Positions 1 through 8,754 of a DNA stretch of 64,000 bases are shown here, piece after piece. The stretch is from Dyella nitratireducens. Lineage in GTDB: Bacteria > Pseudomonadota > Gammaproteobacteria > Xanthomonadales > Rhodanobacteraceae. The notes below the pieces were generated by a model, which was not told the DNA's origin, did not search any database, and was given only the letters and a program-made list of their open reading frames with translations. The stretch spans positions 723,115 to 787,114 of the forward strand of contig NZ_BMJA01000001.1 in assembly GCF_014642835.1 (NCBI RefSeq), read 5' to 3'. Every line of letters starts with the position of its first letter. The first letter of the stretch is position 1. Both the position numbers and the translations under genes were made by a program.

Positions 1-1296
1 CCGATTGGTGCACAAGGCACTGCCGCCAATCATTTCCTCGGCCGGCAAGCTGAGGTCGAAATTCGGATCGAGAAACGACACATACGTTTCGGTGCCGTGC
101 ACCGCGCCGGTCTGGTTGACCTCGCGACGCGTAGCGTAGAAGTAATCCAGCTTTTCCATCTGCTGCATGTCATCCAGCGAAAAATACGGCGCGATTGGAC
201 GCGGACTGCGATCCGGGCGGATCGAGACCAGTTCCTCCAGGCTGTGGATTTCGCAATAGCGATGGTTTACCTGATCACCGGCAAGCCGATATTCGTAATG
301 TTGCTGATCGAGCACGAAAGGCTCGATGCGCTGCGGATACAGGTTGATCAACGGCACGCAATTCAAGCGCAACAGCTCGCGGTCAAGCGGATTCTGCTTC
401 GGTGCCGGCGTATCCAGCAGAAACAGCAATTCGAATTGTTTGCCTACGCCCGACCAGTCCAATCCGTCCACTTCGAAGAACAGGAACTTCTGCGGAAAAA
501 CGAAATATTCCTGCACCAGGCGGTAGCCAGGATGGGTCAAGGGATGCGTGCCCAGCATCGCCTCGTCATCTTCGAACCCACACCAGCGCAGCCGGTCGGC
601 ATCGATGTAGCGCAATTCGCCGCTTTCCGGCACGCGCAAGGCCATGCGCACCAGATGTGTCGACAAGGCGTCATAGAATGCATAGGCGTGTTTGTGCTCG
701 GCATGAATGCAGAAACGCAGAGAAGGCATTTTCATCGCATGCGCCGGATCCTTGCCCTGGCATTCGATGACCGCTCGCGCGATGGACAAGGTGCGCGTAT
801 CGCTACGCTGCAAGGGAAAGGTATTGGCACCAACCATCGTCAGCTCGGTCAGCTTCAAGGGCCACAGCGGCGTATCGCAGCTGGTGCGAAAGCGGCAACG
901 CATCTGTTGTCCGAGATCATTGGTGGCCATCGCGTAAACGTGGCGCCCACGCTCCAGGGTCACGCCGTGCATGAAATTTGCACCTTCCGGACGCACTTCG
1001 ATCTCGGCCAGCAGCATCGATGGCAATGGCGCTTCCAGATGCGGATACAACAAGCCAAGCAGCGCATTGGGCAATACCGCTTGATCCATTTCCAATTGAT
1101 AGCGCAAACGTCCGGCCATCCACGCGAACGATTGCAGCAGCATATCCACCTGTGGATCGCTGCTGCGTCCGCCGCTCAGTTCCAGGTTCTTCGCCACCGC
1201 GGGATACGCTTGGCCAAACTCCACCGCCTCGGTGCGCAGCGCAGCCATCTCCTGTTCGAACCACATTTTCAAGCGTGGCGCAGCGGCGTTGTTCAT
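1..1296 (-). CDS. tssF: Type VI secretion baseplate subunit TssF (3' part runs off window)
   Basis: TssF (VasA/ImpG) is a baseplate wedge subunit of the type VI secretion system, working in the cytoplasm with TssE, TssG and TssK. The 432 codons visible start at an ATG at 1296 that overlaps the tssE stop in an ATGA junction, so translation is probably coupled. The N-terminus carries the typical wording: MWFEQEMAALRTEAVEFGQ, then a GGRSSDPQVDMLLQSFAWM segment. The last visible residues include SALCTNR, matching the conserved CTNRDLP stretch of the family. The C-terminus lies outside the window, so the gene is cut by the window edge rather than shown to be broken. Confidence 0.9.
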   Translation of the reverse strand, partial: MNNAAAPRLKMWFEQEMAALRTEAVEFGQAYPAVAKNLELSGGRSSDPQVDMLLQSFAWMAGRLRYQLEMDQAVLPNALLGLLYPHLEAPLPSMLLAEIEVRPEGANFMHGVTLERGRHVYAMATNDLGQQMRCRFRTSCDTPLWPLKLTELTMVGANTFPLQRSDTRTLSIARAVIECQGKDPAHAMKMPSLRFCIHAEHKHAYAFYDALSTHLVRMALRVPESGELRYIDADRLRWCGFEDDEAMLGTHPLTHPGYRLVQEYFVFPQKFLFFEVDGLDWSGVGKQFELLFLLDTPAPKQNPLDRELLRLNCVPLINLYPQRIEPFVLDQQHYEYRLAGDQVNHRYCEIHSLEELVSIRPDRSPRPIAPYFSLDDMQQMEKLDYFYATRREVNQTGAVHGTETYVSFLDPNFDLSLPAEEMIGGSALCTNR

Positions 1297-1643
1297 GCGA
1301 CGGCCCCCTGCATCGGCAATTCAAAGCGGAATGCGTGATTTTCGGCCTCTTGCTGCAGGCGTCCGGTAACCACCAAGGTACGTCCGCTCGGCTGCCATTC
1401 CAATTTCAGATCACTCAAACGGGGTTCGTATTGGGCAATCGCACTGGCCAAAGCCGCGCCATAGCGCTCCTGATCACGCAGGCCGGTGCCGAAATCGACG
1501 ATCGCAGGCATGCCGAAGTCGCACACATGCACACCGCCACGCGCGACATAAGGACGGCATTCCACCAAGCGCTGGATCTGCGCGGCAACATGATCGGCCA
1601 ATGTGATCTGCGGGCTTTGAAGTCGTTCTAACAGAAAGGGCAT
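1293..1643 (-). CDS. tssE: Type VI secretion baseplate subunit TssE (gp25-like)
   Basis: A 116-residue protein of the gpW/gp25 family, the T4 gp25-like wedge component that nucleates sheath assembly. It has the family pattern of an N-terminal LLERLQ helix, a central VHVCDFGMPAIVDFG motif (DYGLPD-like in relatives) and a C-terminal beta region (LSDLKLEWQPSGRTLVVTGRL). It is at the short end for TssE, lacking most of the usual N-terminal extension. It lies 54 nt downstream of hcp and overlaps the tssF start by 4 nt. Position and motif together make the call secure; from the sequence alone, gp25-like phage proteins would be the alternative. Confidence 0.85.
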   Translation of the reverse strand: MPFLLERLQSPQITLADHVAAQIQRLVECRPYVARGGVHVCDFGMPAIVDFGTGLRDQERYGAALASAIAQYEPRLSDLKLEWQPSGRTLVVTGRLQQEAENHAFRFELPMQGAVA

Positions 1644-1697
1644 GGGATCACCGATATGTCACTGCTCGCTCCAGGATGGGGGAGCCAAAGCCAAGCG

Positions 1698-2264
1698 TTA
1701 CGACGTGAACTGCCCGATCGGCCGGTTTCTCGCCACGCTCCAACCCGCGAGCATGTTGCCGGCAGAATCGGTTTGCGCGTTCTGCACGGTGTAGGTCCAC
1801 AACACTTCCGTGAAGTTGAGCTTGAACTGCTCGGTGGGCATATCGTCGGCGTTGGTCTGGAATTGGATTTCGCTGATGATCGCGTCACGCAATTCCATGG
1901 TGAGGATATTGGCGGTGTTCTTGCCGGAGTTGCGCGCGATATAGATCTTGGTGGGTTTGTCCTTGCCCTTGCCCAACGGTTCGGCACGCAAGCAGTAGTC
2001 GTACAGCTTGACCGAGGTCTTATCCACGTATTTGACGCAGGTGAATTCGGTAATGATCGGGCGGCCCGACGTACGCGCCGAATTGCTGACATCGGTGGTT
2101 ATCTGCTGTTGCATGCCCTGGTGCACGGACAACAGCTCCATGCATTGACCCAGTTTCAATATCTGATCACGCCATTGGTCGTCGATCAGGCTGCCGCCCG
2201 ACTGCCAGTTATTGGGCGAACCAAAAATCGCAGGGTCGCCGGGTTGCAAAAGTATCAGGTCCAT
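1698..2264 (-). CDS. hcp: Hcp family type VI secretion tube protein (TssD)
   Basis: A 188-residue Hcp. Hcp hexamers stack into the inner tube that is propelled by the contracting TssBC sheath. The protein shows the Hcp-type beta-barrel wording (ISEIQFQTNADDMPTEQFKLNF, VLWTYTVQN) and is somewhat longer than the roughly 160-170 residue norm, with extra residues at the N-terminus (MDLILLQPGDPAIFGSPNNW) and the C-terminus. The ATG at 2264 is preceded by AGGAG six bases upstream. The gene lies 39 nt behind the tssB-tssC frame and ahead of tssE, the usual T6SS order. A tube role is more likely than an effector-carrying Hcp because no extra domain is present. Confidence 0.92.
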   Translation of the reverse strand: MDLILLQPGDPAIFGSPNNWQSGGSLIDDQWRDQILKLGQCMELLSVHQGMQQQITTDVSNSARTSGRPIITEFTCVKYVDKTSVKLYDYCLRAEPLGKGKDKPTKIYIARNSGKNTANILTMELRDAIISEIQFQTNADDMPTEQFKLNFTEVLWTYTVQNAQTDSAGNMLAGWSVARNRPIGQFTS

Positions 2265-2303
2265 ATTCGCTCCTGTGATCTGTTAGCCGTGGCCGATGCG
2301 TGC

Positions 2304-4667
2304 TCAGGCCGCTGGCAGATCCGCCACAAGGCGAATCGAGGTGGTGAGTTCTTCGAGCTGAAAATGCGGTTTGATGAATACTGTCGCTTTGTACGCGCCG
2401 GGGGAGCCTGGCACCTCGGTAACGTTGATTTGCGCAGCGCGCAGCGGATAGCTGGCCTTGACCTCCTGCGATGCGTTGTCGTCCAGCAGGATGTACTGGG
2501 CGATCCAGGTGTTGAGATACGCTTCGATATTGCCGCGCGTGAGAAACGCGCCGATCTTCTTGCGCATGATCACCTTGATGTAATGCGCAAAGCGCGACGC
2601 GGCGAGGATGTAAGGCAGCATCGCCGACAGCTTGGCATTGGCATTGGCTTCGTCGCTGATGTACTGGCGCGGCTGGTTGGTGGTCTGCCCGCCAAAGAAC
2701 GCCGCCTGGCCGGTACCCTTGCAATTGCACAGCGAGATAAAGCCGAGATCGTTCAGTTCTTTCTCGCGGCGATCGGTGATCGAAACCTCCGTGGGGCAGA
2801 TCATGTTCACCATGTCTGCATCGTCCCGATAGGTGTACACCGGCAGGCCGTCGACCAGGCCACCACCTTCTACACCGCGGATGGCCGCGGTCCAGTGATA
2901 GAGCGCGAACGCATGGGTGATGCGTTCGGCCAGCACATAGGCAGCATTGCCCCACAGGAAATTATTGTGCTCGGGGCCGTTGTCGCCCGTCACGGTTTCC
3001 TCGTATTTCACGCCTTCTGCGGGCCGCGAATCCTTGCCGTAGGGGAGGCGCATCAACGCATGCGGCAAGGTCAGCGCCACATAGCGCGAATCCTCGCTGC
3101 CGCGGAATTCCGTCCATTGCGCCAGTTCCGGCGATTCGAACAGCTGGCCCAGATCGCGCGGCTTGGCCAGCTTGTCGAAACTATCCAGGCCAAACAAACC
3201 CGGCGAGGCCGCTGCGATAAACGGCGCATGAGCTGATGCCGCCACCTGAGTCATCTTGCTGAGCAGCGACATATGGTTGGGCGAATGATCGAATTCGTAG
3301 CCACCTACCAGCAGGCTGTAGGGGGAACCGCCATAAGTGCCGAACTCAGCCTCGTAAATCATTTTGAAAATGCAGCTTTGATCAAAATCCGCTGCTTTTT
3401 CCAGTTCCTTGCGCAAATCGTCCATGGTCGTGTTGAACACGCGCAGCTTCAGCAGCTTGCCGCTTTCTGTACGCGACACCAGGTAAAACAAACCGCGCCA
3501 GGTCGCCTCCAAATCCTTGAATGCTGATGCATGCATGATCGCGTCGAGCTGCACCCCGATCTGCACGTCGATGCCGCCAGCGCGCTCGTCGATCATGCCG
3601 CTCACGCCCAGCGCAACACTGTCGAGTTCCTTGGCGCCCATCGGCACGATGATTTCATTGGTGAAGCGCCCCACCAGACGGCGTGCCTTGGACAAGGGAT
3701 CGATCGCGATATACGCCTGCATGCGATCCGTGGCCGCCTGGGCAGTGCTGTCCATCAGCTTCTTGGCCGCATCGGCTTGCGATTGCGCCAACAACAACGC
3801 CGTGTCCGCATCGTTCTTGGCTTTCTGTGCCGCGACCAGCGCTTTATTTGCATCGGCGATCGCCTGGTCTCCCGAAGCGCTCTTCGCGTTGTCGCCAGCG
3901 GAAGTCAGTGCTGTGGCTGCACTCTGCACAGTTTGCTTCGCCGTATCTAAGGCGCTTGCCGCGGCATCGTTATCTTTCTTGGCCTTGTCGGCGGCCTGTG
4001 CGGCAGCATCGGCAACGTCCTTGGCCGCGCTCGCCATCGCAGCGTTGCCCGCCATTTGCGCGGCCAACAAAGTCACCAAGGCAACGGATACATCCTTGCC
4101 GGCGCTCGGCAATGGCGCCACCGCGCTGGGATCGAGCGAGACCTTGACCCAGTCGGACGGCATCTGCGTGGAAAACGCGCTCTTCAACGCGCCGATCGCC
4201 TCAGCATCGAGCAAGGAACCGTCCAGCACGGATGCCAGCGAATCATTGCATTCGGCCATCGATTGCAAGGCACGCAGATCAGCGCGTGCGTCGTAACGCT
4301 GCTTGAGGCTGTCGACCTTGTTGACGATGGCCAACGGCTCGAAATCGGAAAGGCTGCCAAACTGCATCGGCCCATTGAGCTTTTTGCCGCCGCCGGCGAT
4401 CAGGTCGGGGATGCCGTCGAGCTTCATCGTCGGCGTGCATTCGGCGAGCACTTTGTCGAACGACTCGCTGTCTATGTCGCGCATGCGGCGATCCTTCATC
4501 GCCGGCAGCACACCTGCATCCACCTGCCCCGAAAGATCGGCAAAGATGCCCACGATGAAAGCCAGCTCCACTTTCTCGATCGCATCACCGGTTTCGACAT
4601 CGTAGGTAATGCGTACGCGCGGCGGCCTTACGCGCAGCAGCTTTTTCTGGATGCTTTCGACGGTCAT
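2304..4667 (-). CDS. TssB-TssC natural fusion: contractile sheath proteins joined by an Ala-rich linker
   Basis: One uninterrupted 787-residue frame holds both sheath proteins of the type VI secretion system. Residues 1-180 are a complete TssB (SIQKKLLRVRPPRVRITYDV, then FADLSG). Residues about 316-787 are TssC (VGRFTNEII, the LEATWRGLFYLVSRTES segment, EAEFGTYGG, LWGNAAY and a normal C-terminus). Residues 181-315 are an Ala/Lys/Asp-rich stretch, probably helical or coiled coil, with no resemblance to either partner. In most systems tssB and tssC are separate adjacent genes. The ATG at 4667 follows a weak GCGAGG; an in-frame TTG nine codons upstream is less likely. The reading frame is open throughout, so this does not look like a simple lost stop codon. 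Confidence 0.9.
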   Translation of the reverse strand: MTVESIQKKLLRVRPPRVRITYDVETGDAIEKVELAFIVGIFADLSGQVDAGVLPAMKDRRMRDIDSESFDKVLAECTPTMKLDGIPDLIAGGGKKLNGPMQFGSLSDFEPLAIVNKVDSLKQRYDARADLRALQSMAECNDSLASVLDGSLLDAEAIGALKSAFSTQMPSDWVKVSLDPSAVAPLPSAGKDVSVALVTLLAAQMAGNAAMASAAKDVADAAAQAADKAKKDNDAAASALDTAKQTVQSAATALTSAGDNAKSASGDQAIADANKALVAAQKAKNDADTALLLAQSQADAAKKLMDSTAQAATDRMQAYIAIDPLSKARRLVGRFTNEIIVPMGAKELDSVALGVSGMIDERAGGIDVQIGVQLDAIMHASAFKDLEATWRGLFYLVSRTESGKLLKLRVFNTTMDDLRKELEKAADFDQSCIFKMIYEAEFGTYGGSPYSLLVGGYEFDHSPNHMSLLSKMTQVAASAHAPFIAAASPGLFGLDSFDKLAKPRDLGQLFESPELAQWTEFRGSEDSRYVALTLPHALMRLPYGKDSRPAEGVKYEETVTGDNGPEHNNFLWGNAAYVLAERITHAFALYHWTAAIRGVEGGGLVDGLPVYTYRDDADMVNMICPTEVSITDRREKELNDLGFISLCNCKGTGQAAFFGGQTTNQPRQYISDEANANAKLSAMLPYILAASRFAHYIKVIMRKKIGAFLTRGNIEAYLNTWIAQYILLDDNASQEVKASYPLRAAQINVTEVPGSPGAYKATVFIKPHFQLEELTTSIRLVADLPAA

Positions 4668-5055
4668 GGACGAGCCTCGCTGAGATGGCGGCAACCTGGA
4701 TTCGATCGAACAATGTGCACGCGTTGCGGAATAGACGAATCAAGAGCCGTGCCAAGTCGACAACTCATTGAATTCCGGTACATTCGCGATCAAAAGGCCA
4801 GCTTGAACTCGCAGCGAGTGAGTGGTTTTCCACCCGCTTCGCGGGCTAGCCAAATGCAACGGACCGCAAGCAGCGGCCATTTCCTTCAACCGTGTGTATG
4901 GCCACACGGGGCGGGAAGAAAATCACACGGCTGGGCGGAGGCCGGGCCGCCGTTCCGACACCCCTGCGCACACATACGCCGCACTGCCGGGATTTGCCCT
5001 CCAACCTACGACCTGAGGCACACTTATCCGGTCCTTTCAATCGCAGGAGGCCATC
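4668..5055. other. Divergent intergenic region between T6SS and the NYN gene
   Basis: A 388-nt non-coding stretch between divergent genes. Besides the sigma-54-like element it contains a short CCCGC-TTC-GCGGG hairpin near 4830-4845. An isolated CCAACCTACGA at about 5002-5012 matches the outer edge of the REP-like repeat seen at 10523-10588, possibly a remnant. An AGGAGG ribosome-binding site for the downstream plus-strand gene ends about 5 nt before 5056. No open frame here looks like a gene. Confidence 0.6.
4739..4755 (-). promoter_or_regulatory. Putative sigma-54 (-24/-12) promoter of the T6SS operon
   Basis: Read on the minus strand the bases are TTGGCACGGCTCTTGAT. This matches the RpoN consensus TTGGCACG-N4-TTGC(A/T) at all positions except the last C of the -12 element (TTGA here). 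The GG and G(A) dinucleotides have the required 10-nt spacing. It lies about 70 nt before the tssB-tssC start codon. Sigma-54 control with an enhancer-binding protein is established for several T6SS clusters, but no such activator gene is visible in this window. Confidence 0.5.
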
Positions 5056-5805
5056 ATGGCCAGCGACAGCACCAAGCTCGCCGTCTTGATCGATGCCGAC
5101 AACACCCAGCCGGCCATCGCAGACGGTCTGCTGGCCGAGGTGGCCAAGTACGGCACCGCCCATGTGAAGCGCGCTTACGGCGATTGGACCGGCAATCAGC
5201 TGAAGAGCTGGAAAGAACAACTGCTCACGCAGTCGATCCAGCCGATCCAACAATTCAGTTACACCAGCGGCAAGAACGCCACCGACTCGGCGATGATCAT
5301 CGATGCGATGGATTTGCTCTATTCCGGCCGCTTCGATGGCTTTTGTATTGTCTCCAGCGACAGCGACTTCACCCGGCTGGCGGCGCGCATTCGCGAATCG
5401 GGCCTGATCGTGTACGGCTTTGGTGCACGCAAAACGCCCGAGCCATTCGTTGCTGCGTGCGACAAGTTCATTTACACCGAAATCCTCACGTCCAAGCCGG
5501 ACGAAGAACAGCCATTGCAACCGCGCTCGCCGGCACAGTTGAAGAAGGATGCCGGCCTGATCAACCTGCTGCGCAACGCCATCGACGCCGCATCCGACGA
5601 CGAAGGCTGGGCAGGGCTGGGCGGCGTAGGTTCGATCATCACCAAGCAGCGGCCGAATTTCGACTCCCGTAGTCATGGTTATGGAAAGCTGAGCGACCTG
5701 ATCGCTGCGATCGACCTGTTCGAGTTGGATCGGCGCAGTCCAGGCGAAGGTCGTCCCAAGGCCATCTACGTGCGCAATAAACGGAAACCGGTGGCTCGTG
5801 GCTAG
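5056..5805 (+). CDS. NYN domain (LabA/PIN-like) protein with C-terminal OST-HTH-like region
   Basis: A 249-residue cytoplasmic protein. Residues 8-145 form a NYN/LabA domain, a PIN-fold ribonuclease family: AVLIDADNTQ gives the first acidic pair, TDSAMIIDAMDLL the second, and CIVSSDSDFTRLAARIRE the third acidic cluster with the signature SSDSDF. Residues about 165-240 (LKKDAGLINLLRNAID ... YGKLSDLIAAIDLFEL) resemble the OST-HTH/LOTUS RNA-binding domain usually attached to such NYN domains. The expected activity is metal-dependent RNA cleavage, but no substrate is known. A perfect AGGAGG precedes the ATG. It overlaps tilS by 8 nt, suggesting one transcript. Confidence 0.85.
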   Translation: MASDSTKLAVLIDADNTQPAIADGLLAEVAKYGTAHVKRAYGDWTGNQLKSWKEQLLTQSIQPIQQFSYTSGKNATDSAMIIDAMDLLYSGRFDGFCIVSSDSDFTRLAARIRESGLIVYGFGARKTPEPFVAACDKFIYTEILTSKPDEEQPLQPRSPAQLKKDAGLINLLRNAIDAASDDEGWAGLGGVGSIITKQRPNFDSRSHGYGKLSDLIAAIDLFELDRRSPGEGRPKAIYVRNKRKPVARG

Positions 5806-7102
5806 CGAATCAACTCTGCCCAGCATCTTGCAACACGCGCTGCGTATGCAGCCGGAAGGAGCACTTTGCATCGCCTACAGCGGCGGCCCCGATTCCACTG
5901 CCCTGCTGCATGCCCTGGCGCATCTGCCCGAAGCGCGCCTCCGCGGCGTGCGCGCCACGCATGTGGATCACGGCCTGCATGCAGACAGCGCACGTTGGGC
6001 TGCGCATTGCCGTGCGTTCTGCGCAGCGCTGGGGCTTGCATGCGACGTGCACGTAGCGAAAGTAGATCGTTCCGGCGGTATCGGCCTGGAAGCGGCTGCA
6101 CGGCACGCGCGCTATGCCATCTTCGCCGAGTACTTACATGCGAATGAGCGACTAGTCTTCGGCCATCATCAGGATGATCAGGCGGAAACCGTACTGCTGA
6201 AACTGCTTCGCGGCGCAGGGCCGGAAGGATTGGGCGGCATGCGTGCAGAACGCCCGCTCGGACGTGGCATGGTATGGCGGCCGCTACTCGACATGCCGCG
6301 ACAGGTGCTACGTGATTACGTCGAAGCACACGACCTGCCCTGCATCCACGATCCATCGAATGATGATCGGCAGCTCGCACGCAATCATCTTCGCCATGAA
6401 GTCATGCCATTGCTAAAAACACATTGGCCGCAAGCGACAATCTCCATCACACACAGCGCGATGCTCTGCCGTGCCGCCGCCGATACGCTGCAACAGGATT
6501 GGCTGGCTGCCTTTGAAGAACTGCGCGACGACACTACCAATAGTCTCGACGCTCGCGGCTGGCTCGCCTTGCCTTCTGCGCTGCGCGATCCGCTACTTGC
6601 ACATTGGCTGCACGCGCAAGGACTCACCGCGCCTACAACAGCGCAGCGTCAACAGATTGAAAGACAGTGCACAGCACAGGATGGCCAACTGCCATGCATC
6701 CAATGGCCCGGTACCGAAGTGCACGTGTGGAAGCATCGCCTGTGGGCGGTGGCGCCGCGCAAGCTGCCTGAGGCGCAAACGGAACTGTCTTGGCAAGGCG
6801 AACCGCTGGCGCTGCCCGATGGCGGCACGCTGACGCTGGAACCTGCCTCGCAGCTTCCGGTTTCCCTGATGGTGCGCTGGCGGCGCGGCGGCGAGCGCAT
6901 CAAGCCCGCAGGGGACCGTCATACACGCGATCTGCGCGCGCTATTCCAAAGCGGGGCGATTCCGCCATGGCAGCGGGACTGCTGTCCGCTGTTGTACGAG
7001 GATGATCAACTCATCGCCGTTGCAGATCGCTGGTTGAGTGCGCGCGCCGTAGCAGTCTTCAACGAAGCGGGAGCAAGGCCGCGTTGGCGACCTGGACCCT
7101 AA
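5798..7102 (+). CDS. tilS: tRNA(Ile)-lysidine synthase TilS
   Basis: TilS uses ATP and lysine to convert C34 of the AUA-reading tRNA-Ile to lysidine. This essential step changes both codon and aminoacylation specificity. The N-terminal PP-loop ATPase motif SGGPDST is at residues 28-34, followed by THVDHGLH and GHHQDDQAETVLLKLLRG, both typical. The C-terminal region contains the TilS substrate-binding domain (VRWRRGGERIKPAGDRHTRDLRALFQ). The start chosen is GTG at 5798, overlapping the previous gene; an ATG at 5846 would leave too little sequence before the PP-loop. Length is 434 residues, normal for the family. Confidence 0.95.
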   Translation: MASESTLPSILQHALRMQPEGALCIAYSGGPDSTALLHALAHLPEARLRGVRATHVDHGLHADSARWAAHCRAFCAALGLACDVHVAKVDRSGGIGLEAAARHARYAIFAEYLHANERLVFGHHQDDQAETVLLKLLRGAGPEGLGGMRAERPLGRGMVWRPLLDMPRQVLRDYVEAHDLPCIHDPSNDDRQLARNHLRHEVMPLLKTHWPQATISITHSAMLCRAAADTLQQDWLAAFEELRDDTTNSLDARGWLALPSALRDPLLAHWLHAQGLTAPTTAQRQQIERQCTAQDGQLPCIQWPGTEVHVWKHRLWAVAPRKLPEAQTELSWQGEPLALPDGGTLTLEPASQLPVSLMVRWRRGGERIKPAGDRHTRDLRALFQSGAIPPWQRDCCPLLYEDDQLIAVADRWLSARAVAVFNEAGARPRWRPGP

Positions 7103-7104
7103 CG

Positions 7105-7385
7105 TCAGGAACGTGATTCGATAGAAAACATGGGACGGTACGACGGCCGCGTCGACAAACGTCCTACGGGCAACGGTATGTCATCGTCGATCGGCAAAAT
7201 CCAGTTGTCCCGCAGCAACCGCTGCCAGCACGATCGACGCTTCCGTCATTGCGAGTTGCGCGCCGATGCAAACGTGTGGCCCAATCCCGAAAGGCTGACA
7301 ATCGAACTGTTCGGGTTTGGGACCGCGGATAAAATGCCACGGATCAAGGCGGTACGGGGTCACAGTTTTTGCCCTATGCCGCAAA
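7105..7385 (-). pseudogene. Remnant of a cytochrome P450 (C-terminal heme-binding end, frameshifted)
   Basis: On the minus strand one frame encodes the P450 cysteine-ligand loop QPFGIGPHVCIGAQLAMTEA (7233-7292), preceded by RHRAKTV, a trace of the conserved HRHRALW region. The frame then continues out of register. Shifting by one base near 7230 restores a typical P450 ending (DNWILPIDDD, then IPLPVGRLSTRPSYRP) down to a TGA at 7107-7105. The upstream 350 or so residues of a P450 are absent; the stretch beyond 7385 has stops and no similarity I can see. This is a truncated, frameshifted relic, not a working gene. Confidence 0.75.
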
Positions 7386-7443
7386 ATGGCAACACGCGCC
7401 TGATACGTTTATTCATTCACTGAGGCCATCGACAACCGTTCCT

Positions 7444-8754
7444 GTGCAACTCGTCTACCGTCATTTCATTTGGCGCTATGCGTTGGCTCATTACGGGAAG
7501 AGTTTGTTCTGGTATACGAGCGAGTTGCTCTTTCCTTTTTATCTGACGGAAATCGGCCTGTTCAGCGGATGGGCCATGGGCCTGGTGATCGGCGCCAGCC
7601 TGGTATTCAGCGTTCTGGCGGATCTTGTCGTGGGGTGGCTGGGCAGGCGCTGCTTGTCCAGCGCGCGTCGCGCCGGACAGTGTCAGATCATCGGCGCTTC
7701 GTTGAGTGTTATCTCGATCTTGAGCTTCTTTGCTTGCGTGTGGACGCCATCGGCAGAGCGTGTCGCCTATGCCTTGGTGGCATTGTTATGTTTCCGCTTC
7801 ACTTATGCGCTGTATGACATTGCGCAAGATGTGCTGGTCAATCTGGCGACAAACGGACGTAACCAGCGCTCGCATCTGACCGGCGTGCATTTCAGCTTCA
7901 GCGGTATCGCATCCATCACGGTGGCGACGCTGGTGACACCGATGGTCGCCATGCATGACGGCAAGGCGCATAGCGGATTTTTCATGCTGGCGGCGCTGCT
8001 TTCCGTCGGCGCATTGGCGTCGTCCTTGCAGCTTGGCCGCTATCTGAGGTGGTCCGACGCGGCACGAAGCGAACCTGCGCGGGTATCGAGTCCGCATCAA
8101 GACACGACACCGCCGATGTTCTACTTCGTAATGACGTTCCTGTTGTCGCTATGCGGTCCGATGTTTGCGAAAGTTGCGCCGTACTATGGCGCCTATGCCA
8201 TGCATCACCGGTTTGCGGGAACCATCATGATCTCCCTCTACTCGCTGGGTGTTGTGCTGGCTTTTCCGCTGTTCGCCAGCCTTGTGCACCGGATGCACCG
8301 CATGCTGATCATGGTTCGCGCTGCGCTTTGCATGGTGGCTGTAAGCATCGTCATCATGAGCGCGGCGCAACTTGACGCATACGTACTTTACGGCGCTGCA
8401 TTCGCATTGGGCATATCGTGGGGCATGCTCGGCATTCTGTGTTGGTCAGGATTTGCCGATGCGGTGTCGCGCAAGCAGACACGCGCCGTGAGTTTCGACT
8501 ATGCGCAATTCCTGGCGTCGGCCAAGGCTGGGCTGCTGCTCGCAGTGATCCTGATCGGCGCGACGCTTTCGTCGCTGGATTACAAATCCACCCAGGCGCA
8601 GGACCTGCTGCCCTTGATGGCCACGCCGTCAATCGTGGCCGGCGTGGCCCTGTTGCTGATGTGCTGGAACCGTCGCCTGGCAACGCGCGCCACCGGATCG
8701 ATCGGCATGGCACATCACCAGGCGCGGCTCGTCAACGCGAGTTACGACTCCTGA
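7444..8754 (+). CDS. Major facilitator transporter, GPH/MelB-like, substrate unknown
   Basis: A very hydrophobic 436-residue inner-membrane protein with about 12 membrane segments. The segment ALYDIAQDVLVNLATNGRNQR resembles the YDIPYWSM...T..R region of glycoside-pentoside-hexuronide (MelB-type, MFS_2) symporters, but the sugar-binding residues cannot be judged. The start is uncertain. A GTG at 7444 places the first membrane helix correctly; a TTG at 7369 would add residues encoded across the P450 remnant and is rejected. There is no ATG before the second helix. Its 3' end overlaps the convergent transporter gene by 13 nt. Confidence 0.7.
   Translation: MQLVYRHFIWRYALAHYGKSLFWYTSELLFPFYLTEIGLFSGWAMGLVIGASLVFSVLADLVVGWLGRRCLSSARRAGQCQIIGASLSVISILSFFACVWTPSAERVAYALVALLCFRFTYALYDIAQDVLVNLATNGRNQRSHLTGVHFSFSGIASITVATLVTPMVAMHDGKAHSGFFMLAALLSVGALASSLQLGRYLRWSDAARSEPARVSSPHQDTTPPMFYFVMTFLLSLCGPMFAKVAPYYGAYAMHHRFAGTIMISLYSLGVVLAFPLFASLVHRMHRMLIMVRAALCMVAVSIVIMSAAQLDAYVLYGAAFALGISWGMLGILCWSGFADAVSRKQTRAVSFDYAQFLASAKAGLLLAVILIGATLSSLDYKSTQAQDLLPLMATPSIVAGVALLLMCWNRRLATRATGSIGMAHHQARLVNASYDS

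Noticed and set aside
1656..3236. Open frame of 526 codons on the plus strand opposite hcp and the TssC part
   Set aside because: Antisense to clear T6SS genes and without recognisable content.
5002..5012. CCAACCTACGA as a REP copy
   Set aside because: Only 11 nt match and there is no partner arm, so it is listed only as a possible fragment.
7369..7443. TTG start for the plus-strand transporter
   Set aside because: The added 25 residues are encoded across the tail of the P450 remnant and add no membrane segment; GTG 7444 fits better.
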